In this document: positions 30,201-41,600 of the stretch, one piece after another | Layout of the letters: the number at the start of each line of letters is the position of its first letter | Numbering within the stretch: position 1 is the first letter of the stretch | From: Rhynchonema sp. JSB1_4 | Taxonomy: Eukaryota; Nematoda; Chromadorea; Monhysterida; Xyalidae | Assembly: GCA_030248065.1 (NCBI GenBank) | Contig: JASAMV010007936.1 | Span: forward strand, 26,355 to 90,354 | Direction of reading: 5' to 3' | Length of the DNA stretch: 64,000 nt | Translations under genes and position numbers: made by a program | Notes under the pieces: model-generated | Seen by the model: only the letters and a program-made list of their open reading frames with translations | The model's database searches: none | What the model was told of the DNA's origin: nothing

Positions 30201-33200
30201 TATACATAGCTCTGATCGCTCAATCACCACACACATGAAATGCATGCAATCGGCAAAATGCCTCGATAGTTGAAATATAACAATTGTGTGTTTCACATAA
30301 GGTTACAAATCACGTATGAAAAGGTATAAATGCAATGGTTCCATTGTTATGGCAGTGTCACTGTTTGGGTCCCGGTGCGGAACCGGATAGCCTTGTTTGG
30401 AACTGAAACTGAATGCGAACTTTTTGTCAAATTAAAGTTGAGGTGGTTGCACTCCTACTTGTAATATAAATATAGGTAAGCATACCTATGAATGTATATG
30501 TGGGCAGTGCAATGTCAAACCCGCCTCTCTATGAATGTATGTACATATACCTGCACATATGTACAACACCAATAAATAAAATGTGTATATTGCAATAATC
30601 AACGTCAACAAATATGCATGCCCCGTGTATCAGACAAATGACGTCTAGGTGTACCCGCGCACAAAATTTTTCTGGAACTAAACTCAACTGACATATCGGA
30701 GCAATTTATTTATTTAGGGTGAAAGAATTACCACACTGTTTTTAAACAAATAATAAATGCGAATAAGACGAAGTTGTTGTTTACAAAAATAAGTTTAGGT
30801 GTGTAATTGTCAAAAATATAACAAACAAGCCATCGAAATTGTACAAATGCGCACAACAGAAACAGTTTGCTTCCGTGATAAAGTTTTCAATATGTTGAGC
30901 AAACAATGCGTGGTGTGTTGAGAATAGAATTCCACCAAAAAGCTGGCAACATACAATAATCTTAATCGTCGTATTATGACGTAGAATGTAGTCCAAGGTC
31001 TACGACATTTGCCCTCGAGGCACCAAAGAGGATCACTATCTAAAGTAGTGCGGTGTTGCCAAGTTTGGAATTTGATTTGTTTGCCCATGGTGTGAAAAGC
31101 CTTTCTCAAGACAAACAATGATGATGATAAATACCAGTTTCTTTTTCTTGGGGTGCATTGTACCCAGTATGTACATACATACACTGTTACCTATCGCGTC
31201 ATTCATAAAAACGTTGCAAATGGGTTGGTTTTGGGTGCGGTTTTTTATTTCGAAACAGTAGCAGATGATGATCGAACCAAAGTGATCACATAGAACGGAA
31301 CGAGTATCGACTAATTTAGGTCAGGGCATCGCACTGGTATCGATTAAGGGCGTAAAAACACGCGGTGCGCGCAGCTGTGAAACTGCACTCACGCGTCATG
31401 TGAATAACAGGACCAGATATGCCGCGTAGTAGGTACACACCAGAAATGGATGTAATGTAGTTGCGCAACTACTATGGGATTGATTCAAATATACTGGAAC
31501 GTTCGATCATTAAAAAATGTCTGTGGGAATCAAAGTCAGGATTATCGCATAGTCCGCATAGGAAACATGCAGTCGCATATATACCTGCGTGCATCGTCTC
31601 AAAGAGGTCCCAAACACACCCGTCTTGTGTTTCAGTGTGAATCCTAAAAACGCGGAAAACATTTTGGTTTGCACCGCAACCACGGGGCAACATGACACAA
31701 AGGTTATGATGTGTGATATATGCTGGAACAAAAAAGTCGGAAAGACATAATCATAACCGTCGTTTTGAGTTTATGTTCCAGATCAAAAATCTTCTCGAGA
31801 ACCGGGCCAGGGTCGATCGGTGCATACAAAGTTGATACAGATCATGCTTTCGTTAGCCTTGTATCACGATTGGAAATGACGATACTCGTGCTACCATCAA
31901 GACGTTACGCCAGACGTTACGCCAGTATTATACCACTCGATCTGTCTGTTTTGAAGCCGAAGCATGGGTTTGTACTTCATGTTGCTGTGGTTGCAACAAG
32001 GTTTCTGAAAACCTATCGAATGCCAAATTATCATTGGAGTTCCTTCCACCGATGCCTCGCAAAAAAGGCGTAAATTTCTGCCCCTGGTTTCTGCACTGTT
32101 TTGCAGAAAATTTTGCATTGATGGGAGGAATGCCAATAAATCCGGCTCTGATGCACTGCGTAATATTATACTGCCGTAATGTCCTTACACATGGTTCTTT
32201 CATCGTTGCAAGGTCAACTTGCATGAAAAGACATGGGAGCAAGTTATACGTTTCAAAGAAGAAGATCAACCCCATGCGCGCACTGACCCTCTACTGCATG
32301 CGAGCTTGTGTGTGTGGGTTATGTACTTTAAGTCATGCCGTCATCACGACAGTAACGTGAAAACAGCGAGCAAACACACGAATATCTGACAGCTAATACG
32401 TGACAGTTAAGACGACAGCACAGCAGTGATCAACTTGTCTGGGGGTCTCCAGATGGTAAACGCAATGATAACATGCTAAGGTCGTTGCAAACAAGGCTGT
32501 ATCCATATCAGCATGCGCATTACTGCACTTTTCTATGCTTGCATGATCACACAGATATCGAAAGTTGTTATGACACCCATAAGTTCACAGAGAGCGCAAC
32601 CCACCAGATGACTGCGTTAGTTAAAGTTGTGTCGACTGACAGTGTAGGTGTAACAGTGGGTTTGGAAACAGTGCCTGTAGTAATGCAAGAATGTTGTGAC
32701 TTTTTAAAATCCTTTTTTTATCAACTTCCAAGGTATAATGTAACAGAACATGGAAAATTTCCGCATTTGATTTTATCAAGGGCCACCTAAAACGATTCAA
32801 AATTTTGCTACCACCAGCAATAACTGGCAGTGATTGTGAGTGAAGTGCGTGAACAATTCCGCCGTGAAAAATAAGAATGGGGCAACGAGAAGAAAACGTA
32901 CTAACGTGTTAGTCGCGGTAGTGGTTCACTCAGCCCAGGTGAGAGCTGTAACGGCCATAAGGTGCGCAATATGTGATGAATTATGGTATACTCCGGGGGC
33001 ACTTTGTGCTCAGTTAGACAGCTGATCCCGGTTGGTACCAGCTCAGAGTTGCTACATTTCGATATGCTGCGGCGACCCATAGCAACCGACGCCTTTTAGT
33101 GCACCGTTGGCCAATTTCCACAGCGCAGCCGTTTTTTTAAGAGTTGTCCATGTGGGGTGAATTTTATTATCTTACGGGAGTTGGACCAAGCTAAAAAGTA

Positions 33201-34557
33201 AGCCAATGCGTATATAGGTTTTGGTATATGTATACCTATCCATATAACAGAAAATTCTTCTCAGCCCGGAACACCACCCATGCTTACTCGAGTGCAGGAG
33301 GCTTTTTTGTTTTTGCAGAAAACTCTCTCTGGAGAAATATTAAGCGGGCCTTGGCCAACTGCAGCTCATGTGATGATTAAACAAGCAGCTCTCGCGAAAC
33401 CGAACCTCCAAAAAGCAGCAGAGTCCATCAGGCCACAAATGGCCCATCTGACTTTCAACATGACTTTGGCATGTGGAGAGCGCATGCGAATCGCATTATG
33501 CCAAAGCCGCACTGCGCCCCTATGCGACCTACCACAGCTGTGAAGCGACACAAACAGACATAAAAGTATTGTAGCATTACATAATAATGACAAAAGTTTT
33601 AAATTATCGGCGCTATTAGTTTTTGATGCTCATAACTTCCTAGTCAAGGTTGGCCCTGCATGGTGTACCCACTGAGTGCCTGTACTTTTAAGGGTAACCA
33701 TGGGTGGGGCCCATGCTCGAAACGCTGACTGCTGCAGTATACCGTGGTCAAAGTACACCTGGGCAACACACGTCAAAATGCGAATCAATAACCCAGGAGA
33801 AGTACGTAAGTACATGTGTCTAGTGGGCTTGCTGTTACTACACACACTTGGTGCAACTTTTCAGCGAGCGTCATGTGCGAAGGAGTCATGCTTGGAAATG
33901 ACACAACTGGCCTTTCAAACTCAGGATCGTGTTTTTATCCAAAGTTGAAAATCTTTTGCCCGGTAATATGACAGACGAACCACACCGGGTGGGAGACTCA
34001 AGCGCATAAACCATGAAACAAACCAGTAAACATGCATAAGCACAAACAAACAATTGTCGGCCAAAAACTTGCTGCACTGATTGCATGTGCATCAAGCAGA
34101 TGCTCTTTTACCCTGATTTTGGTAAGCAAAACATATTGGTCGGAGGGAGGGGCACGTTTCGTGCCTGGCTACCACTGACACGCGGAAAGGTGCACCTCAG
34201 ACTTGCGAAAACGTACTAAAAGGCTAATAAGTTGGCTGGCTCCAATGTCAAGCCATGCAAAGCTGAAATTCCTGGCTGTGGTTGGACTCCAGCAGCTGTG
34301 TTTTGTGCGAAAGCTGTGCTATTCATCGATTGTTTGTCGTTTCTATTTATCCACTATACGGAAGCACGGATACAATTCACTGTAACCTTTCTTTGGTCAT
34401 TTCGTGCAAAACTTTCAGATGTGAGTGATAGATTGTTTAGATCGTTATGAAAACTACAAAAATACAATGAGCAACCATCAAACTTTAAACTTATAGAAGA
34501 ACTACATTGTGCAAAAAACCGCACGAAATATCTGAAATACAGCAACAATCAACATAT
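30201..34557. other. Intergenic stretch without supported gene
   Basis: I found nothing convincing on either strand. The longest open frames (about 120 codons) have no recognisable motif and no splice-linked neighbours. A 12-bp tandem duplication (GACGTTACGCCA) is at about 31903-31926. Confidence 0.4.
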
Positions 34558-36813
34558 TCACTTTGTCAGCGCCTGAGCCACAATCTTGAATTTGTTGAGT
34601 GCTTCATTCACAACCTGATCAGGCACACTGGAATGCATGACAAGACGAACACGATGCGCAGACTCGGCGAAACCACGCACTGATGGACCGGTGGATGGAT
34701 CCTGTAGTGAATTATGAGCGAACCAGTTAATTAATCGACCGATTTAATCATGTAATCCATGAAATCATCACTTAAATAGAAAAGTGAATCGTTCAGTCTA
34801 GTCCATTAATTTAGAAATCAGTAAATGAATCACAGAATCATTCAACTGATCAATCAAACTACATATCAATCAGTCGAACAATTGATGAATTAGGTTAGTC
34901 AACAAATCAGTGAATGAACTAAATTAATCATTATCATTCATCGATTAAGAGCCAATGTGTGATGGAATGAAGCGATCGATCGATAAGACGATCCAATCGC
35001 ATACCAAACGATCAATTGGATTAATCAATGATTCATTCAATCAGTTCAAAACAGCACGAAAGAATCGCTCAGCGAATCAATTCATCACTCGATTCATCAA
35101 TCAACAACATCAACTAAGTAAACAACCAATCGAACGACCTTAACCAATCAGAGTATCAATCCTTACCTCCAACATTTCAGCTACGGTTTGTGCCGGTACG
35201 CCATCGCACACGATCATAATGATGTTGCTCTGTGGCTCGGGCTCAATTCGCATTTTGGGACACTTCAGTGCGTTCACACCTAAAGCACGATTTGTTTCAC
35301 AGTCTCGCATTCCACAAGAACAGCATCCGGCACACCTTTGGCCAGCTGTTTGGCCCTGTCGCGGTCGACAGCCAATCGTTGTGGCGCCGACTCAAGTGCG
35401 ACCAAGGCAGCAGCAGCGATCCCCCCGGCCTGACGCCAACCACCACCAATGGCTTTGCGACAACGCCGTGCTCTGACAGTGGCATTGCACACAAAAATAT
35501 GGCTTGTGCTCAGTTCGATTTGTCAAGTTCAATCTGCTTCCAGAACTTTTAATCGATAAAACTCAAAGTCACCAACTCTTCAATAAACTGCTTCTTCCCG
35601 CCAATGACCGAGCCAATGGGAGCGCCGACTGACTGAAAATGAAATGAAAGTTTCTTTCTTTTTGTCTTCTTTCAGCAACAAAACCAATTTTTTATGTGTA
35701 CCGACTTTGGACAGGCAGAACGAGAGTGAGTCGACATACTGCACCCAATCTGAGATCGGACGATTGGCCGCCACCGCCGCGTTGTACAAACGAGCACCAT
35801 CAAGGTGCACTTTCAGACCGTAACGATCCGCCAGAGCACGCACCTGTCATAATGTGTTGTAATCAAAGTTCGTGGTAGTGCTTGTTAAGCGTATGCACAA
35901 GCACCACGGCCTTTGGTTATCGGGTGAATGTTGCAGGTTTTTCTCAAAAAAAATAATAAACAGCCCCACTGTCACCTGTTTGAAGTACTCCACCGGAATC
36001 ACCGTTCCTCCGCACACGTTGTGCGTGTTTTCGAGACAGACGACTTCGGTCTTCGGTTGATGGATGTCACTGGAGTTTCAAAAAGCTACAGTTGTTCACA
36101 TATTGAGTTAAAAACCAAATTGTGATAAAACTTTACAAAATCTCTCGTTTTTCGAAGAAACCTGTGATCTCGGACAGCATCTTCGATAGCGGATAGTGCA
36201 ATGGTACCATCCGGCTCATTCGGCACGATTAGGGAACTAACGCCGATGAACTAAAAAAATAAGCATTTTTTGAACTAAACCTGAGTCTAAAATCTAAAAA
36301 CGATGCTCATACTCGTGCGAACGAGCCCTGCTCGTATTTGCAAATATGTTGTTGTCGACCAACGATCATCTCACAATCACGACGTCCCGTACAGTGTGAC
36401 ATGACTGGAATAGAAGTTCAGAGTGTTATCAGAGGAAAATGTTTCTTAAAAGTTCATTAGAGGAATATTTTTCTTCAAAACTAAAGTTCTGAATGTCAGG
36501 CAATTGAATTGAATCCCTGTCTCCAACCACATGTACGCACTTGAAAGCAAATTGCCCATGCATCCACTTGTGACGAATAATGCGGCTTCGGTGCCAAACA
36601 GTTTCGCGCAGTAGGACTCCAGCTCTGAAGGCAAACCAAGAAATAGATAACGATGTAAAAAATATAATCCAAAAAATCTGTAGATCAACTTTTTACGGTT
36701 GGGTCTTCGAGAAACACGTCATCTCCAACATCAGCCTCAGCCATCGCTTGTCGCTGTTTGGCACAAGGCTGCGTCAACACATCTGAGCGCATGTCCATCA
36801 TGATCGGCGACAT
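34558..36813 (-). CDS. L-threonine aldolase, complete, 10 coding exons
   Basis: PLP enzyme that splits L-threonine (and allo-threonine) into glycine and acetaldehyde; cytosolic by family. Exons: 36813-36697, 36622-36541, 36404-36313, 36250-36162, 36069-35976, 35843-35706, 35632-35577, 35472-35301, 35262-35167, 34701-34558. Phases agree and give 359 residues, the usual family length. Visible family motifs are MRSDVLTQP (usual LRSDTVTxP), [43 protein letters not shown] with the PLP-binding aspartate and arginine, the Schiff-base lysine K204 in [14 protein letters not shown] split by an intron, and [10 protein letters not shown]. The short second exon boundary leaves a 3-4 residue gap after EDPT relative to the family, so that junction is the least certain. 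An acceptor-like CAG at 36823 leaves open an upstream exon. Confidence 0.88.
34720..35155. repeat. Degenerate AATC/GATT-rich simple repeat in threonine aldolase intron
   Basis: The 464-bp last intron is dominated by reiterated ATCAATC, GAATCA and GATCAATT tetramer-like units with no fixed period. It looks like a decayed (AATC)n microsatellite. No coding or RNA feature is visible. Confidence 0.6.
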
Positions 36814-36822
36814 GCTGGTCGC

Positions 36823-38685
36823 CTGGGAAATGGAAGTAGGAAATCGTTCACTTTCCTTGGTTAATTGTGTGAATTGCTATAGGAAGCCTTTTATTTCACA
36901 TGTGAAATGATATTTGTTTATGTATGTATGTAGGTAGGGGAAAGAGACTGCGATGCCAGTCTTCATTGTTGGGTGGGACACCATGAAGTGACAGCAGGAC
37001 ACTGCCATCATGGCTGAGCAACTTTGAGCCAATAAAGGTGAATAAATAAAACAACGGTACGGTTTGTGCCTGCTTGTGCAGGCGAGGTGTAGCTATTATA
37101 AATCTCTATCACCCATGACTTACACTTGAAAACTTTCACAAGCTTGATCAGAATCTCAAGCTTGAAACAGATTTTGTCATGCTGAAGCCGAAATATTTGA
37201 AAGACTTTCTCATACGCAGTACATACAATGTCCTTACCTTTTCGGCCCCATTCAGGTTTTTGTACATTGTGGCAGCTCGCAGCAGTCGAAACGTCAAACG
37301 CATAATGAAAACAGTTTCAGGTTTGTCACAGGCGCGTGGAAATCAGGGAAACATTGCGCACATAAAAGATTGCTCGGTTCAGTTTCCGTCAAGATTAATG
37401 ACCATTTTATGGTCCACTGAAAAGCTGCGATAAACATCTATGTATGTATAGCTTACTGTTTATTTATACTTAACGCAAAAGTATATGTGCACTAAAACTG
37501 GTTTCTTGGTACTGATTATAGTCTTAAGTTTGGTTGAGGTATGTATAAATCAATTGACCAGACAGGGAAACACACTATGTACTACGGTACGTTTTGTTAA
37601 ATTTGAAAGAGAAACCGATGTCATTTGGAAGCCGGTTAATGCAGGCAGTTTACATTCTTCTCTCGAAACAAATTCCAAAACGATAATTTTTTAAATTTTT
37701 ATTCATTTAGTTTTAATCTCACTTTGACGAAATATGAAACCGAAGCACAGAGATTTCGCACCAAAGAAGTAAACACACAAATAAAACACTCACAAACATT
37801 GAAAACCCAGAAAAACCATTATTTTCAATAGATCTGATTGTGAAAACACAACAAACATACATACATACATAAGTATGTATGGGCAATCCATCGGCTCATG
37901 GCACTTTTGAAAACACACAGCGCATGCAGCAGCACACGCTATTTTGTAGACAAAATGTACACTTTAAGCGAGTGCCATGCTTTGATGACTGCTTTTTAAT
38001 TTATCAGGTTTTCATTTTCTGCTTGACATAACACTTTTCTACACTGTTGCAAAATTTGTGGATGTTTCAACGGATAACTGCAGAGAATAGAGGCATTCAT
38101 TGGCGGCAGTAATGTAGCATGCAGCCTGCGTGTGCGAGTGCCATGAGCTGGCGGATTGCCTGTACAAGTTCTGTTCTGTAGTGCAGAAATTGGCCGCATG
38201 GCAGCTGTCAAAATAATAAACAGCACTGTCCGGTCGGTATACTGTATTTGGGTGATTATCACACTGTACGAAACAAATCAAAAGAAACAAAACATGGATT
38301 ATTAGAGCTACTAAAATAGTAATGGTTAAAATAAGGTGAAAACTATAACACCGAAAGACTTCGTTTCTTAAATCGAACCATGTTGGTGCCATTTGGAAAA
38401 CGTGTAGTGAAATGAGATTTTGTACAAATTGTGTCATCTGGGATTTTCAGCTTGCAATTTTAAAATATACAGTATTTATATGAAAAATAAACCGCAAAAT
38501 AAATTACGTACACGAAAATGCGCACCGAACCGTATGGATGAGCACACTGAGAATATTCATTTGCACGAACATTATTACGTTTTTAGTCTCAACTTCACTA
38601 ACATTCAAGATTCATCTTTAGCTGCGTATTTGTTAAGTACAAACATTATGTTATAATTACCAGAATCAGACGTATCAGTGCACTA
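36823..38685. other. Spacer between threonine aldolase and prominin
   Basis: Short ATGT/ACAT repeats lie at about 36920 and 37858-37880 ((ACAT)n). The only other structure I see is a cluster of CHE-motif exon-like segments between 37885 and 38215, described separately. The prominin 3' untranslated region should occupy the right end. Confidence 0.4.
38117..38212 (+). pseudogene. Exon-like segment, CHEL family, plus copy downstream of prominin
   Basis: After a GCATGCAG acceptor-like site the frame reads ACVCECHELADCLYKFC, then VVQKLAAWQLSK and a TAA stop. It shares CHELxDxLYKxC and the downstream VQK with the segment at 16854. A reverse-strand partial copy (KCHEPMDCPY) lies at about 37885-37925, and a further partial one (ECHALMTAF) on the plus strand at about 37967-37995. 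Confidence 0.4.
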
Positions 38686-41600
38686 TCATCTTCGATAGTA
38701 CTGACTAGAGTATGGGGGCGGGGCAGCACCGTTGGCCTGCCTCGAACTTGTTGCGCCACCGATGTCATCGAACGCTGAACCATTGGTACGCCATTGCGAG
38801 TATCCACTGGAAACAGGGAATATATACGTATACAATTGAGGCACAAGATTTCCCACTATTGGTGTGCGAACACAAACGCTACTTATGTGAGTTGTGCAGC
38901 CCATTTTTTCAACATGTTTCGCGTTGTTCTTTGTTATAGACGGGCGGTGCACCGGTCATCGCCAACGCGAATGCATCAAGATGGCCAAGTGACACCAAGA
39001 CATGTGCCATTTACTCGCGTAAAACATACTCCATGTACCGCCAGTACAACGCACAGCTGGTCCTGGAGCTACTATATTACTGACTATATTGTCATTTGAA
39101 TCATCAGTCATCGCATGGAGCAGAGCTCCAATACCAGGCAAAGGACTGCAAAATTCTGACTGTCTGATGTTTAGACAATGGTCTAAAACACTCTGCAACT
39201 GTTAAAAATGAAGCCGTGCACGCACCTGTAGTCCATCACACCATTGACATGTCCATTATTTCTCTTCGGCGTGGTGCCGTTTAGCCTCCTATACGTGTGA
39301 TCGTATGTGTCAGTCATGAATGCCGATAACCTCCGATGTCTGGGTGTCGTGTTGGCGCTGTCGTGTGCAGCACTGCAATGCAATAATTTTCTCTTCCTAA
39401 TGCACTAACATAACATTCAAAGGAAACTGAAATACTCACTAATCAACGCCTGTATATGGTTCGGTGTTGCGGTAGAGATCGCGCAATTTGGTTGCCAGCA
39501 GCATGGCCGGGATCGATAGTATCGTTAATATTAGGCAGCTCGCCCAGTAGCCGTTCTGAAATTTTAATTTTCTCTTAATTTACGTACAAACAATAAAAAA
39601 AGAAAATACGCCGCTCACAAATGGATTGACAGTGTCCAAACACATCGAGTTAATGGCAACTTTGCTTATCCTCGCCACCGGTTCGCAGCTACTGGTCTCG
39701 GTTGACACCGATGTTTGCACGTGTGTGGCGTAGTCGTGCACATATTGATTCAGCTCGTCCGCTACCTGGGGATAACAAAAAAGTCAAAACTTTCAAAGTC
39801 AATACCTTTCAAATGAATTAGCTACAATAAATTTTAATACCTTTCAAATGAATTAGTTATAATAAATTTTAATACCTTTCAAATGAATTAGCTATAATAA
39901 ATTTTAACCTGCTCTGCGACAGCTCTCAGCTCCCTGCCAAGATTTACCGAGAGCACTTGTTGGGCGTGCGATAGAAGATTGAGCAGATCGGGAATGTTTG
40001 ATACGAGACCTGTGTAACAAAATGTGGATAATTTAGCAAAACACTAAAAAAACTGTTGGGACAAATTTAGTTAAATTAGGATCTATTAACCGACCAGGTA
40101 GTTGTTCAGCAGCCTTTTCCAGTTCGCCAGCGAGCACAGTCAAGTTGTGCCTGAGGGGTGCCGCCGTGGTTTCTTCAAGTTGAATCACGTCAGCGACCTG
40201 AACCGGACAATTTTCTCTTTTCGAACATTGTTAAATGAAAACCAAACAAAGTAAAGAGAAAATCAGCATAGGTATATGTACGTACCAAACCATTCAACTG
40301 TCTCTGTTGATGTTCATTCATGGTTGACGTGTAGCGTTTCAGTTCATTCTGCCACGGACGGATACGGGCCATAACGTCGAGGTCACGTACCCAGGCGCGA
40401 AGCTAAATGAAACATTAGGTTACATGTGGTTAGAATGTGGAACTTAGTAATGTTTACTTTCTCACAATACCTGATCAATGAGCTCATCAGGCACGGTGCT
40501 AACTCCACGTGCAGCCAATTGCCTCAGTTTCAGCTCAACGTCCGCATTCAACAATGATGATAAACGCTCATTGATATTGAACTTGTCCAATGTTTGCAGG
40601 TAGCGCTCGAGATCGGCGTAGGCCTAAGTGGGGAACATGGTTCGTCGAAGTCGTCAAACCATAATGTATTTTACTTCACATTTTACATCAAGATACAGTA
40701 CAGTTAGAGAAACTAACGTCTTCATGCTGTATCTTTATGTCGTGCAGATTATAGTATCGATGCAGGTTGAACATCGAATAGAAAGTCTTGTTCTGCTGGC
40801 AGCCCCTGTAAGATCGTGCTGCTCAATAATATGTTTTCTCTTATTTGACAAGGACTACAATTCAACTGACCTTATTAATCCTGTGAGATTTGTCTCGTCC
40901 AGTAAAGCCAGTGCTCTTGGTGGGATTTGATCCCGAACCTCATGTCGACTTAGATATCGCTCTGCCAACTGAAAGGACAAATAGCGGTTCAAATGCTCGA
41001 GCCAACAGTAATATAAAAGGAATGAATCATATTCGATCAATTTGCTCTTACCGATATCATATCAGGTCGATCCAACGGATGCATCATCGGATCACACACG
41101 GCCCAATAGAAATTGCCACCGATGAGAAACAGTGCGACCGAGACGAGAGCAAACAGCCACAAGAATATGATGCCGAACGCATTGGCTCTGGAAAATGGAT
41201 ACAAAAAAGTTTAAAACAGCTCAAATTTAGACAAAAAGTTCGATAAAACACGAGCTAAAACAACAACAACTCACGCGCAGAACAAATTGGCGCCGGTTGA
41301 TTTGACGCAACAGTCATCCTCGTAATAACTGGGTCGTCGACCACAACACCCGTAGAACAGTCCCAGTCCCAGACACAGCACCATCATGCTCATTGGGGCA
41401 ATCAGCACAAAACCACCGATCCATCTTAAGATAAAAAGACATGGTGTTTCAAGTTTGGCCACGTATATTATTTGCTTATAACAGGAACTTTAAGTGTCGC
41501 ACGTTACGCTACGCTACCAATGGGCATGATAACAAAGGACCGCTCTTTTATGGGTCTTTTCCACATATCGAAATAATCTGACGCATGTCCAAGGTGGAAA

